Below the pieces are notes generated by a model that worked only from the letters and a program-made list of their open reading frames with translations, was not told the origin of the DNA and did no database searches. DNA of 64,000 nucleotides from Strigamia acuminata. Lineage: Eukaryota; Arthropoda; Chilopoda; Geophilomorpha; Linotaeniidae. Shown piece after piece: positions 12,801 through 28,400 of this stretch (the first letter of the stretch is position 1; every line of letters starts with the position of its first letter). A program made the position numbers and the translations under genes. The stretch spans positions 622,501 to 686,500 of the forward strand of contig OX442320.1 in NCBI GenBank assembly GCA_949358305.1. The letters run 5' to 3'.

Positions 12801-15800
12801 GCTTGGATGTTTCTAAAACTTACATTGGAGCCTTCTACTAAGGTTTAAACACTATTTCTGAACATTCAGAGACATTGGTCTTGTGGTGTTTGTGCTAAGT
12901 CAACTGTGATGAGATCAAAAGTCTATTCTCCCAAATCATTGCTTGGATGTTTCTAAAACTTACATTGGAGCCTTCTACTAAGGTTTAAACACTATTTCTG
13001 AACATTCAGAGACATTGGTCTTGTGGTGTTTGTGTTAAGTTAACTGTGATGAGATCAAAAGTCTATTCTCGCAAATCATTGCTTGGATGTTGCTAAAACT
13101 TCCCTTGAAGTCTTCTACTAAGGTTTAAACACTATTTCTGAACATTCAGAGACATTGGTCTTGTGGTGTTTGTGCTAAGTCAACTGCGATGTGAAATGAG
13201 CTCAAAATTTTTTTTTCAAAATTTATTGCTTGGATGTTGCTAAAACTTTCATTGGAGCCTTCTACTAAGGTTTAAACACTATTTCTGAACATTCAGAGAC
13301 ATTGGTCTTGTGGTGTTTGTGCTAAGTCAACTGTGATGAGATCAAAAGTCTATTCTCCTAAATCATTGCTTGGATGTTTCTAAAACTTACATTGGAGCCT
13401 TCTACTAAGGTTTAAACACTATTTCTGAACATTCAGAGACATTGGTCTTGTGGTGTTTGTGCTAAGTCAACTATGATGAGATCAAAAGTCTATTCTCCCA
13501 AATCATTGCTTGGATGTTTCTAAAACTTACATTGGAGCCTTCTACTAAGGTTTAAACACTATTTCTGAACATTCAGAGACATTGGTCTTGTGGTGTTTGT
13601 GCTAAGTCAACTATGATGAGATCAAAAGTCTATTCTCCCAAATCATTGCTTGGATGTTTCTAAAACTTACATTGGAGCCTTCTACTAAGGTTTAAACACT
13701 ATTTCTGAACATTCAGAGACATTGGTCTTGTGGTGTTTGTGCTAAGTCAACTGCGATGTAAAATGAGCTCAAAATTTTTTTTTCAAAATTTATTGCTTGG
13801 ATGTTGCTAAAACTTACATTGGAGCCTTCTACTAAGGTTTAAACACTATTTCTGAACATTCAGAGACATTGGTCTTGTGGTGTTTGTGCTAAGTCAACTG
13901 CGATGTGAAATGAGCTCAAAATTTTTTTTTCAAAATTTATTGCTTGGATGTTGCTAAAACTTTCATTGGAGCCTTCTACTAAGGTTTAAACACTATTTCT
14001 GAACATTCAGAGACATTGGTCTTGTGGTGTTTGTGCTAAGTCAACTATGATGAGATCAAAAGTCTATTCTCCCAAATCATTGCTTGGATGTTTCTAAAAC
14101 TTACATTGGAGCCTTCTACTAAGGTTTAAACACTATTTCTGAACATTCAGAGACATTGGTCTTGTGGTGTTTGTGCTAAGTCAACTGCGATGTGAAATGA
14201 GCTCAAAATTTTTTTTTCAAAATTTATTGCTTGGATGTTGCTAAAACTTACATTGGAGCCTTCTACTAAGGTTTAAACACTATTTCTGAATATTCAGAGA
14301 CATTGGTCTTGTGGTGTTTGTGCTAAGTCAACTGTGATGAGATCAAAAGTCTATTCTCCAAAATCATTGCTTGGATGTTTCTAAAACTTACATTGGAGCC
14401 TTCTACTAAGGTTTAAACACTATTTCTGAACATTCAGAGACATTGGTCTTGTGGTGTTTGTGCTAAGTCAACTGCGATGTGAAATGAGCTCAAAATTTTT
14501 TTTTCAAAATTTATTGCTTGGATGTTGCTAAAACTTACATTGGAGCCTTCTACTAAGGTTTAAACACTATTTCTGAATATTCAGAGACATTGGTCTTGTG
14601 GTGTTTGTGCTAAGTCAACTGTGATGAGATCAAAAGTCTATTCTCCCAAATTATTGCTTGGATGTTTCTAAAACTTACATTGGAGCCTTCTACTAAGGTT
14701 TAAACACTATTTCTGAACATTCAGAGACATTGGTCTTGTGGTGTTTGTGCTAAGTCAACTATGATGAGATCAAAAGTCTATTCTCCCAAATGATTGCTTG
14801 GATGTTTCTAAAACTTACATTGGAGCCTTCTACTAAGGTTTAAACACTATTTCTGAACATTCAGAGACATTGGTCTTGTGGTGTTTGTGCTAAGTCAACT
14901 ATGATGAGATCAAAAGTCTATTCTCCCAAATGATTGCTTGGATGTTTCTAAAACTTACATTGGAGCCTTCTACTAAGGTTTAAACACTATTTCTGAACAT
15001 TCAGAGACATTGGTCTTGTGGTGTTTGTGCTAAGTTAACTGTGATGAGATCAAAAGTCTATTCTCGCAAATCATTGCTTGGATGTTGCTAAAACTTCCCT
15101 TGAAGTCTTCTACTAAGGTTTAAACACTATTTCTGAACATTCAGAGACATTGGTCTTGTGGTGTTTGTGCTAAGTCAACTGCGATGTGAAATGAGCTCAA
15201 AATTTTTTTTTCAAAATTTATTGCTTGGATGTTGCTAAAACTTTTATTGGAGCCTTCTACTAAGGTTTAAACACTATTTCTGAAGATTCAGAGACATTGG
15301 TCTTGTGGTGTTTGTGCTAAGTCAACTGTGATGAGATCAAAAGTCTATTCTCCCAAATCATTGCTTGGATGTTTCTAAAACTTACATTGGAGCCTTCTAC
15401 TAAGGTTTAAACACTATTTCTGAACATTCAGAGACATTGGTCTTGTGGTGTTTGTGCTAAGTCAACTATGATGAGATCAAAAGTCTATTCTCCCAAATCA
15501 TTGCTTGGATGTTTCTAAAACTTACATTGGAGCCTTCTACTAAGGTTTAAACACTATTTCTGAACATTCAGAGACATTGGTCTTGTGGTGTTTGTGCTAA
15601 GTCAACTGTGATGAGATCAAAAGTCTATTCTCCCAAATGATTGCTTGGATGTTTCTAAAACTTACATTGGAGCCTTCTACTAAGGTTTAAACACTATTTC
15701 TGAACATTCAGAGACATTGGTCTTGTGGTGTTTGTGCTAAGTCAACTGCGATGTGAAATAAGCTCAAAATTTTTTTTTCAAAATTTATTGCTTGGATGTT

Positions 15801-16465
15801 GCTAAAACCTACATTGGAGCCTTCTACTAAGGTTTAAACACTATTTCTGAACATTCAGAGACATTGGTCTTGTGGTGTTTGTGCTAAGTTAACTGTGATG
15901 AGATCAAAAGTCTATTCTCGCAAATCATTGCTTGGATGTTGCTAAAACTTCCCTTGAAGTCTTCTACTAAGGTTTAAACACTATTTCTGAACATTCAGAG
16001 ACATTGGTCTTGTGGTGTTTGTGCTAAGTCAACTGCGATGTAAAATGAGCTCAAAATTTTTTTTTCAAAATTTATTGCTTGGATGTTGCTAAAACTTACA
16101 TTGGAGCCTTCTACTAAGGTTTAAACACTATTTCTGAATATTCAGAGACATTGGTCTTGTGGTGTTTGTGCTAAGTCAACTGTGATGAGATCAAAAGTCT
16201 ATTCTCCCAAATCATTGCTTGGATGTTTCTAAAACTTACATTGGAGCCTTCTACTAAGGTTTAAACACTATTTCTGAACATTCAGAGACATTGGTCTTGT
16301 GGTGTTTGTGCTAAGTCAACTATGATGAGATCAAAAGTCTATTCTCCCAAATCATTGCTTGGATGTTTCTAAAACTTACATTGGAGCCTTCTACTAAGGT
16401 TTAAACACTATTTCTGAACATTCAGAGACATTGGTCTTGTGGTGTTTGTGCTAAGTCAACTGCGA

Positions 16466-19400
16466 TGTGAAATAAGCTCAAAATTTTTTTTTCAAAATTT
16501 ATTGCTTGGATGTTGCTAAAACTTACATTGGAGCCTTCTACTAAGGTTTAAACACTATTTCTGAATATTCAGAGACATTGGTCTTGTGGTGTTTGTGCTA
16601 AGTCAACTGTGATGAGATCAAAAGTCTATTCTCCCAAATCATTGCTTGGATGTTTCTAAAACTTACATTGGAGCCTTCTACTAAGGTTTAAACACTATTT
16701 CTGAACATTCAGAGACATTGGTCTTGTGGTGTTTGTGCGAAGTCAACTGCGATGTGAAATGAGCTCAAAATTTTTTTTTCAAAATTTATTGCTTGGATGT
16801 TGCTAAAACTTACATTGGAGCCTTCTACTAAGGTTTAAACACTATTTCTGAATATTCAGACATTGGTCTTGTGGTGTTTGTGCTAAGTCAACTGTGATGA
16901 GATCAAAAGTCTATTCTCCCAAATTATTGCTTGGATGTTTCTAAAACTTACATTGGAGCCTTCTACTAAGGTTTAAACACTATTTCTGAACATTCAGAGA
17001 CATTGGTCTTGTGGTGTTTGTGCTAAGTCAACTATGATGAGATCAAAAGTCTATTCTCCCAAATGATTGCTTGGATGTTTCTAAAACTTACATTGGAGCC
17101 TTCTACTAAGGTTTAAACACTATTTCTGAACATTCAGAGACATTGGTCTTGTGGTGTTTGTGCTAAGTCAACTATGATGAGATCAAAAGTCTATTCTCCC
17201 AAATCATTGCTTGGATGTTTCTAAAACTTACATTGGAGCCTTCTACTAAGGTTTAAACACTATTTCTGAACATTCAGAGACATTGATCTTGTGGTCTTTG
17301 TGCTAAGTCAACTGCAATGTGAAATAAGCTCAAAATTTTTTTTTCAAAATTTATTGCTTGGATGTTGCTAAAACTTACATTGGAGCCTTCTACTAAGGTT
17401 TAAACACTATTTCTGAATATTCAGAGACATTGGTCTTGTGGTGTTTGTGCTAAGTCAACTGTGATGAGATCAAAAGTCTATTCTCCTAAATCATTGCTTG
17501 GATGTTTCTAAAACTTACATTGGAGCCTTCTACTAAGGTTTAAACACTATTTCTGAACATTCAGAGACATTGGTCTTGTGGTGTTTGTGCTAAGTCAACT
17601 ATGATGAGATCAAAAGTCTATTCTCCCAAATCATTGCTTGGATGTTTCTAAAACTTACATTGGAGCCTTCTACTAAGGTTTAAACACTATTTCTGAACAT
17701 TCAGAGACATTGGTCTTGTGGTGTTTGTGCTAAGTCAACTATGATGAGATCAAAAGTCTATTCTCCCAAATTATTGCTTGGATGTTTCTAAAACTTACAT
17801 TGGAGCCTTCTACTAAGGTTTAAACACTATTTCTGAACATTCAGAGACATTGGTCTTGTGGTGTTTGTGCTAAGTCAACTGCGATGTAAAATGAGCTCAA
17901 AATTTTTTTTTCAAAATTTATTGCTTGGATGTTGCTAAAACTTACATTGGAGCCTTCTACTAAGGTTTAAACACTATTTCTGAACATTCAGAGACATTGG
18001 TCTTGTGGTGTTTGTGCTAAGTCAACTGCGATGTAAAATGAGCTCAAAATTTTTTTTTCAAAATTTATTGCTTGGATGTTGCTAAAACTTTCATTGGAGC
18101 CTTCTACTAAGGTTTAAACACTATTTCTGAACATTCAGAGACATTGGTCTTGTGGTGTTTGTGCTAAGTCAACTGTGATGAGATCAAAAGTCTATTCTCC
18201 TAAATCATTGCTTGGATGTTTCTAAAACTTACATTGGAGCCTTCTACTAAGGTTTAAACACTATTTCTGAACATTCAGAGACATTGGTCTTGTGGTGTTT
18301 GTGCTAAGTCAACTATGATGAGATCAAAAGTCTATTCTCCCAAATCATTGCTTGGATGTTTCTAAAACTTACATTGGAGCCTTCTACTAAGGTTTAAACA
18401 CTATTTCTGAACATTCAGAGACATTGGTCTTGTGGTGTTTGTGCTAAGTCGACTATGATGAGATCAAAAGTCTATTCTCCCAAATCATTGCTTGGATGTT
18501 TCTAAAACTTACATTGGAGCCTTCTACTAAGGTTTAAACACTATTTCTGAACATTCAGAGACATTGGTCTTGTGGTGTTTGTGCTAAGTCAACTGCGATG
18601 TAAAATGAGCTCAAAATTTTTTTTTCAAAATTTATTGCTTGGATGTTGCTAAAACTTACATTGGAGCCTTCTACTAAGGTTTAAATACTATTTCTGAATA
18701 TTCAGAGACATTGGTCTTGTGGTGTTTGTGCTAAGTCAACTGTGATGAGATCAAAAGTCTATTCTCCCAAATCATTGCTTGGATGTTTCTAAAACTTACA
18801 TTGGAGCCTTCTACTAAGGTTTAAACACTATTTCTGAACATTTAGAGACATTGGTCTTGTGGTGTTTGTGCTAAGTCAACTATGATGAGATCAAAAGTCT
18901 ATTCTCCCAAATGATTGCTTGGATGTTTCTAAAACTTACATTGGAGCCTTCTACTAAGGTTTAAACACTATTTCTGAACATTCAGAGACATTGGTCTTGT
19001 GGTGTTTGTGCTAAGTTAACTGTGATGAGATCAAAAGTCTATTCTCGCAAATCATTGCTTGGATGTTGCTAAAACTTCTCTTGAAGTCTTCTACTAAGGT
19101 TTAAACACTATTTCTGAACATTCAGAGACATTGGTCTTGTGGTGTTTGTGCTAAGTCAACTGTGATGAGATCAAAAGTCTATTCTCCCAAATCATTGCTT
19201 AGATGTTTCTAAAACTTACATTGGAGCCTTCTACTAAGGTTTAAACCCTATTTCTGAACATTCAGAGACATTGGTCTTGTGGTGTTTGTGCTAAGTCAAC
19301 TGTGTTGAGATCAAAAGTCTATTCTCCCAAATCATTGCTTGGATGTTTCTAAAACTTACATTGGAGCCTTCTACTAAGGTTTAAACACTATTTCTGAACA

Positions 19401-22400
19401 TTCAGAGACATTGGTCTTGTGGTGTTTGTGCTAAGTCAACTATGATGAGATCAAAAGTCTATTCTCCCAAATGATTGCTTGGATGTTTCTAAAACTTACA
19501 TTGGAGCCTTCTACTAAGGTTTAAACACTATTTCTGAACATTCAGAGACATTGGTCTTGTGGTGTTTGTGCTAAGTCAACTGTGATGAGATCAAAAGTCT
19601 ATTCTCCCAAATCATTGCTTGGATGTTTCTAAAACTTACATTGGAGCCTTCTACTAAGGTTTAAACACAATTTCTGAACATTCAGAGACATTGATCTTGT
19701 GGTCTTTGTGCTAAGTCAACTGCAATGTGAAATAAGCTCAAAATTTTTTTTTCAAAATTTATTGCTTGAATGTTGCTAAAACTTACATTGAAGGCTTCTA
19801 CTAAGGTTTAAACACTATTTCTGAACATTCAGAGACATTGGTCTTGTGGTGTTTGTGCTAAGTCAACTGTGATGAGATCAAAAGTCTATTCTCCCAAATC
19901 ATTGCTTGGATGTTTCTAAAACTTACATTGGAGCCTTCTACTAAGGTTTAAACACTATTTCTGAACATTCAGAGACATTGGTCTTGTGGTGTTTGTGCTA
20001 AGTCAACTGTGATGAGATCAAAAGTCTATTCTCCCAAATCATTGCTTGGATGTTTCTAAAACTTACATTGGAGCCTTCTACTAAGGTTTAAACACTATTT
20101 CTGAACATTCAGAGACATTGGTCTTGTGGTGTTTGTGCTAAGTCAACTGTGATGAGATCAAAAGTCTATTCTCCTAAATCATTGCTTGGATGTTTCTAAA
20201 ACTTACATTGGAGCCTTCTACTAAGGTTTAAACACTATTTCTGAACATTCAGAGACATTGGTCTTGTGGTGTTTGTGCTAAGTCAACTATGATGAGATCA
20301 AAAGTCTATTCTCCCAAATCATTGCTTGGATGTTTCTAAAACTTACATTGGAGCCTTCTACTAAGGTTTAAACACTATTTCTGAACATTCAGAGACATTG
20401 GTCTTGTGGTGTTTGTGCTAAGTCAACTGCGATGTGAAATAAGCTCAAAATTTTTTTTTCAAAATTTATTGCTTGGATGTTGCTAAAACTTACATTGGAG
20501 CCTTCTACTAAGGTTTAAACACTATTTCTGAACATTCAGAGACATTGGTCTTGTGGTGTTTGTGCTAAGTCAACTATGATGAGATCAAAAGTCTATTCTC
20601 CCAAATGATTGCTTGGATGTTTCTAAAACTTACATTGGAGCCTTCTACTAAGGTTTAAACACTATTTCTGAACATTCAGAGACATTGGTCTTGTGGTGTT
20701 TGTGCTAAGTTAACTGTGATGAGATCAAAAGTCTATTCTCGCAAATCATTGCTTGGATGTTGCTAAAACTTCTCTTGAAGTCTTCTACTAAGGTTTAAAC
20801 ACTATTTCTGAACATTCAGAGACATTGGTCTTGTGGTGTTTGTGCTAAGTCAACTGCGATGTGAAATGAGCTCAAAATTTTTTTTTTTAAATTTATTGCT
20901 TGGATGGTGCTAAAACTTACATTGGAGCCTTCTACTAAGGTTTAAACACTATTTCTGAATATTCAGAGACATTGGTCTTGTGGTGTTTGTGCTAAGTCAA
21001 CTGTGATGAGATCAAAAGTCTATTCTCCCAAATCATTGCTTAGATGTTTCTAAAACTTACATTGGAGCCTTCTACTAAGGTTTAAACCCTATTTCTGAAC
21101 ATTCAGAGACATTGGTCTTGTGGTGTTTGTGCTAAGTCAACTGTGATGAGATCTAAAGTCTATTCTCCCAAATCATTGCTTGGATGTTTCTAAAACTTAC
21201 ATTGGAGCCTTCTACTAAGGTTTAAACACTATTTCTGAACATTCAGAGACATTGGTCTTGTGGTGTTTGTGCTAAGTCAACTATGATGAGATCAAAAGTC
21301 TATTCTCCCAAATGATTGCTTGGATGTTTCTAAAACTTACATTGGAGCCTTCTACTAAGGTTTAAACACTATTTCTGAACATTCAGAGACATTGGTCTTG
21401 TGGTGTTTGTGCTAAGTCAACTGTGATGAGATCAAAAGTCTATTCTCCCAAATCATTGCTTGGATGTTTCTAAAACTTACATTGGAGCCTTCTACTAAGG
21501 TTTAAACACAATTTCTGAACATTCAGAGACATTGATCTTGTGGTCTTTGTGCTAAGTCAACTGCAATGTGAAATAAGCTCAAAATTTTTTTTTCAAAATT
21601 TATTGCTTGAATGTTGCTAAAACTTACATTGAAGGCTTCTACTAAGGTTTAAACACTATTTCTGAACATTCAGAGACATTGGTCTTGTGGTGTTTGTGCT
21701 AAGTCAACTGTGATAAGATCAAAAGTCTATTCTCCCAAATCATTGCTTGGATGTTTCTAAAACTTACATTGGAGCCTTCTACTAAGGTTTAAACACTATT
21801 TCTGAACATTCAGAGACATTGGTCTTGTGGTGTTTGTGCTAAGTCAACTGTGATGAGATCAAAAGTCTATTCTCCCAAATCATTGCTTGGATGTTTCTAA
21901 AACTTACATTGGAGCCTTCTACTAAGGTTTAAACACTATTTCTGAACATTCAGAGACATTGGTCTTGTGGTGTTTGTGCTAAGTCAACTGTGATGAGATC
22001 AAAAGTCTATTCTCCTAAATCATTGCTTGGATGTTTCTAAAACTTACATTGGAGCCTTCTACTAAGGTTTAAACACTATTTCTGAACATTCAGAGACATT
22101 GGTCTTGTGGTGTTTGTGCTAAGTCAACTATGATGAGATCAAAAGTCTATTCTCCCAAATCATTGCTTGGATGTTTCTAAAACTTACATTGGAGCCTTCT
22201 ACTAAGGTTTAAACACTATTTCTGAACATTCAGAGACATTTGTCTTGTGGTGTTTGTGCTAAGTCAACTATGATGAGATCAAAAGTCTATTCTCCCAAAT
22301 GATTGCTTGGATGTTTCTAAAACTTACATTGGAGCCTTCTACTAAGGTTTAAACACTATTTCTGAACATTCAGAGACATTGGTCTTGTGGTGTTTGTGCT

Positions 22401-25400
22401 AAGTCAACTGTGATGAGATCAAAAGTCTATTCTCCCAAATCATTGCTTGGATGTTTCTAAAACTTACATTGGAGCCTTCTACTAAGGTTTAAACACAATT
22501 TCTGAACATTCAGAGACATTGATCTTGTGGTCTTTGTGCTAAGTCAACTGCAATGTGAAATAAGCTCAAAATTTTTTTTTCAAAATTTATTGCTTGAATG
22601 TTGCTAAAACTTACATTGAAGGCTTCTACTAAGGTTTAAACACTATTTCTGAACATTCAGAGACATTGGTCTTGTGGTGTTTGTGCTAAGTCAACTGTGA
22701 TAAGATCAAAAGTCTATTCTCCCAAATCATTGCTTGGATGTTTCTAAAACTTACATTGGAGCCTTCTACTAAGGTTTAAACACTATTTCTGAACATTCAG
22801 AGACATTGGTCTTGTGGTGTTTGTGCTAAGTCAACTGTGATGAGATCAAAAGTCTATTCTCCCAAATCATTGCTTGGATGTTTCTAAAACTTACATTGGA
22901 GCCTTCTACTAAGGTTTAAACACTATTTCTGAACATTCAGAGACATTGGTCTTGTGGTGTTTGTGCTAAGTCAACTGTGATGAGATCAAAAGTCTATTCT
23001 CCTAAATCATTGCTTGGATGTTTCTAAAACTTACATTGGAGCCTTCTACTAAGGTTTAAACACTATTTCTGAACATTCAGAGACATTGGTCTTGTGGTGT
23101 TTGTGCTAAGTCAACTATGATGAGATCAAAAGTCTATTCTCCCAAATCATTGCTTGGATGTTTCTAAAACTTACATTGGAGCCTTCTACTAAGGTTTAAA
23201 CACTATTTCTGAACATTCAGAGACATTTGTCTTGTGGTGTTTGTGCTAAGTCAACTATGATGAGATCAAAAGTCTATTCTCCCAAATGATTGCTTGGATG
23301 TTTCTAAAACTTACATTGGAGCCTTCTACTAAGGTTTAAACACTATTTCTGAACATTCAGAGACATTGGTCTTGTGGTGTTTGTGCTAAGTCAACTGCGA
23401 TGTGAAATAAGCTCAAAATTTTTTTTTCAAAATTTATTGCTTGGATGTTGCTAAAACTTACATTGGAGCCTTCTACTAAGGTTTAAACACTATTTCTGAA
23501 TATTCAGAGACATTGGTCTTGTGGTGTTTGTGCTAAGTCAACTGTGATGAGATCAAAAGTCTATTCTCCCAAATCATTGCTTGGATGTTTCTAAAACTTA
23601 CATTGGAGCCTTCTACTAAGGTTTAAACACTATTTCTGAACATTCAGAGACATTGGTCTTGTGGTGTTTGTGCGAAGTCAACTGCGATGTGAAATGAGCT
23701 CAAAATTTTTTTTTCAAAATTTATTGCTTGGATGTTGCTAAAACTTACATTGGAGCCTTCTACTAAGGTTTAAACACTATTTCTGAATATTCAGACATTG
23801 GTCTTGTGGTGTTTGTGCTAAGTCAACTGTGATGAGATCAAAAGTCTATTCTCCCAAATTATTGCTTGGATGTTTCTAAAACTTACATTGGAGCCTTCTA
23901 CTAAGGTTTAAACACTATTTCTGAACATTCAGAGACATTGGTCTTGTGGTGTTTGTGCTAAGTCAACTATGATGAGATCAAAAGTCTATTCTCCCAAATG
24001 ATTGCTTGGATGTTTCTAAAACTTACATTGGAGCCTTCTACTAAGGTTTAAACACTATTTCTGAACATTCAGAGACATTGGTCTTGTGGTGTTTGTGCTA
24101 AGTCAACTATGATGAGATCAAAAGTCTATTCTCCCAAATCATTGCTTGGATGTTTCTAAAACTTACATTGGAGCCTTCTACTAAGGTTTAAACACTATTT
24201 CTGAACATTCAGAGACATTGATCTTGTGGTCTTTGTGCTAAGTCAACTGCAATGTGAAATAAGCTCAAAATTTTTTTTTCAAAATTTATTGCTTGGATGT
24301 TGCTAAAACTTACATTGGAGCCTTCTACTAAGGTTTAAACACTATTTCTGAATATTCAGAGACATTGGTCTTGTGGTGTTTGTGCTAAGTCAACTGTGAT
24401 GAGATCAAAAGTCTATTCTCCTAAATCATTGCTTGGATGTTTCTAAAACTTACATTGGAGCCTTCTACTAAGGTTTAAACACTATTTCTGAACATTCAGA
24501 GACATTGGTCTTGTGGTGTTTGTGCTAAGTCAACTATGATGAGATCAAAAGTCTATTCTCCCAAATCATTGCTTGGATGTTTCTAAAACTTACATTGGAG
24601 CCTTCTACTAAGGTTTAAACACTATTTCTGAACATTCAGAGACATTGGTCTTGTGGTGTTTGTGCTAAGTCAACTATGATGAGATCAAAAGTCTATTCTC
24701 CCAAATTATTGCTTGGATGTTTCTAAAACTTACATTGGAGCCTTCTACTAAGGTTTAAACACTATTTCTGAACATTCAGAGACATTGGTCTTGTGGTGTT
24801 TGTGCTAAGTCAACTGCGATGTAAAATGAGCTCAAAATTTTTTTTTCAAAATTTATTGCTTGGATGTTGCTAAAACTTACATTGGAGCCTTCTACTAAGG
24901 TTTAAACACTATTTCTGAACATTCAGAGACATTGGTCTTGTGGTGTTTGTGCTAAGTCAACTGCGATGTAAAATGAGCTCAAAATTTTTTTTTCAAAATT
25001 TATTGCTTGGATGTTGCTAAAACTTTCATTGGAGCCTTCTACTAAGGTTTAAACACTATTTCTGAACATTCAGAGACATTGGTCTTGTGGTGTTTGTGCT
25101 AAGTCAACTGTGATGAGATCAAAAGTCTATTCTCCTAAATCATTGCTTGGATGTTTCTAAAACTTACATTGGAGCCTTCTACTAAGGTTTAAACACTATT
25201 TCTGAACATTCAGAGACATTGGTCTTGTGGTGTTTGTGCTAAGTCAACTATGATGAGATCAAAAGTCTATTCTCCCAAATCATTGCTTGGATGTTTCTAA
25301 AACTTACATTGGAGCCTTCTACTAAGGTTTAAACACTATTTCTGAACATTCAGAGACATTGGTCTTGTGGTGTTTGTGCTAAGTCGACTATGATGAGATC

Positions 25401-28400
25401 AAAAGTCTATTCTCCCAAATCATTGCTTGGATGTTTCTAAAACTTACATTGGAGCCTTCTACTAAGGTTTAAACACTATTTCTGAACATTCAGAGACATT
25501 GGTCTTGTGGTGTTTGTGCTAAGTCAACTGCGATGTAAAATGAGCTCAAAATTTTTTTTTCAAAATTTATTGCTTGGATGTTGCTAAAACTTACATTGGA
25601 GCCTTCTACTAAGGTTTAAATACTATTTCTGAATATTCAGAGACATTGGTCTTGTGGTGTTTGTGCTAAGTCAACTGTGATGAGATCAAAAGTCTATTCT
25701 CCCAAATCATTGCTTGGATGTTTCTAAAACTTACATTGGAGCCTTCTACTAAGGTTTAAACACTATTTCTGAACATTTAGAGACATTGGTCTTGTGGTGT
25801 TTGTGCTAAGTCAACTATGATGAGATCAAAAGTCTATTCTCCCAAATGATTGCTTGGATGTTTCTAAAACTTACATTGGAGCCTTCTACTAAGGTTTAAA
25901 CACTATTTCTGAACATTCAGAGACATTGGTCTTGTGGTGTTTGTGCTAAGTTAACTGTGATGAGATCAAAAGTCTATTCTCGCAAATCATTGCTTGGATG
26001 TTGCTAAAACTTCTCTTGAAGTCTTCTACTAAGGTTTAAACACTATTTCTGAACATTCAGAGACATTGGTCTTGTGGTGTTTGTGCTAAGTCAACTGTGA
26101 TGAGATCAAAAGTCTATTCTCCCAAATCATTGCTTAGATGTTTCTAAAACTTACATTGGAGCCTTCTACTAAGGTTTAAACCCTATTTCTGAACATTCAG
26201 AGACATTGGTCTTGTGGTGTTTGTGCTAAGTCAACTGTGTTGAGATCAAAAGTCTATTCTCCCAAATCATTGCTTGGATGTTTCTAAAACTTACATTGGA
26301 GCCTTCTACTAAGGTTTAAACACTATTTCTGAACATTCAGAGACATTGGTCTTGTGGTGTTTGTGCTAAGTCAACTATGATGAGATCAAAAGTCTATTCT
26401 CCCAAATGATTGCTTGGATGTTTCTAAAACTTACATTGGAGCCTTCTACTAAGGTTTAAACACTATTTCTGAACATTCAGAGACATTGGTCTTGTGGTGT
26501 TTGTGCTAAGTCAACTGTGATGAGATCAAAAGTCTATTCTCCCAAATCATTGCTTGGATGTTTCTAAAACTTACATTGGAGCCTTCTACTAAGGTTTAAA
26601 CACAATTTCTGAACATTCAGAGACATTGATCTTGTGGTCTTTGTGCTAAGTCAACTGCAATGTGAAATAAGCTCAAAATTTTTTTTTCAAAATTTATTGC
26701 TTGAATGTTGCTAAAACTTACATTGAAGGCTTCTACTAAGGTTTAAACACTATTTCTGAACATTCAGAGACATTGGTCTTGTGGTGTTTGTGCTAAGTCA
26801 ACTGTGATGAGATCAAAAGTCTATTCTCCCAAATCATTGCTTGGATGTTTCTAAAACTTACATTGGAGCCTTCTACTAAGGTTTAAACACTATTTCTGAA
26901 CATTCAGAGACATTGGTCTTGTGGTGTTTGTGCTAAGTCAACTGTGATGAGATCAAAAGTCTATTCTCCCAAATCATTGCTTGGATGTTTCTAAAACTTA
27001 CATTGGAGCCTTCTACTAAGGTTTAAACACTATTTCTGAACATTCAGAGACATTGGTCTTGTGGTGTTTGTGCTAAGTCAACTGTGATGAGATCAAAAGT
27101 CTATTCTCCTAAATCATTGCTTGGATGTTTCTAAAACTTACATTGGAGCCTTCTACTAAGGTTTAAACACTATTTCTGAACATTCAGAGACATTGGTCTT
27201 GTGGTGTTTGTGCTAAGTCAACTATGATGAGATCAAAAGTCTATTCTCCCAAATCATTGCTTGGATGTTTCTAAAACTTACATTGGAGCCTTCTACTAAG
27301 GTTTAAACACTATTTCTGAACATTCAGAGACATTGGTCTTGTGGTGTTTGTGCTAAGTCAACTGCGATGTGAAATAAGCTCAAAATTTTTTTTTCAAAAT
27401 TTATTGCTTGGATGTTGCTAAAACTTACATTGGAGCCTTCTACTAAGGTTTAAACACTATTTCTGAACATTCAGAGACATTGGTCTTGTGGTGTTTGTGC
27501 TAAGTCAACTATGATGAGATCAAAAGTCTATTCTCCCAAATGATTGCTTGGATGTTTCTAAAACTTACATTGGAGCCTTCTACTAAGGTTTAAACACTAT
27601 TTCTGAACATTCAGAGACATTGGTCTTGTGGTGTTTGTGCTAAGTTAACTGTGATGAGATCAAAAGTCTATTCTCGCAAATCATTGCTTGGATGTTGCTA
27701 AAACTTCTCTTGAAGTCTTCTACTAAGGTTTAAACACTATTTCTGAACATTCAGAGACATTGGTCTTGTGGTGTTTGTGCTAAGTCAACTGCGATGTGAA
27801 ATGAGCTCAAAATTTTTTTTTTAAAATTTATTGCTTGGATGGTGCTAAAACTTACATTGGAGCCTTCTACTAAGGTTTAAACACTATTTCTGAATATTCA
27901 GAGACATTGGTCTTGTGGTGTTTGTGCTAAGTCAACTGTGATGAGATCAAAAGTCTATTCTCCCAAATCATTGCTTAGATGTTTCTAAAACTTACATTGG
28001 AGCCTTCTACTAAGGTTTAAACCCTATTTCTGAACATTCAGAGACATTGGTCTTGTGGTGTTTGTGCTAAGTCAACTGTGATGAGATCTAAAGTCTATTC
28101 TCCCAAATCATTGCTTGGATGTTTCTAAAACTTACATTGGAGCCTTCTACTAAGGTTTAAACACTATTTCTGAACATTCAGAGACATTGGTCTTGTGGTG
28201 TTTGTGCTAAGTCAACTATGATGAGATCAAAAGTCTATTCTCCCAAATGATTGCTTGGATGTTTCTAAAACTTACATTGGAGCCTTCTACTAAGGTTTAA
28301 ACACTATTTCTGAACATTCAGAGACATTGGTCTTGTGGTGTTTGTGCTAAGTCAACTGTGATGAGATCAAAAGTCTATTCTCCCAAATCATTGCTTGGAT

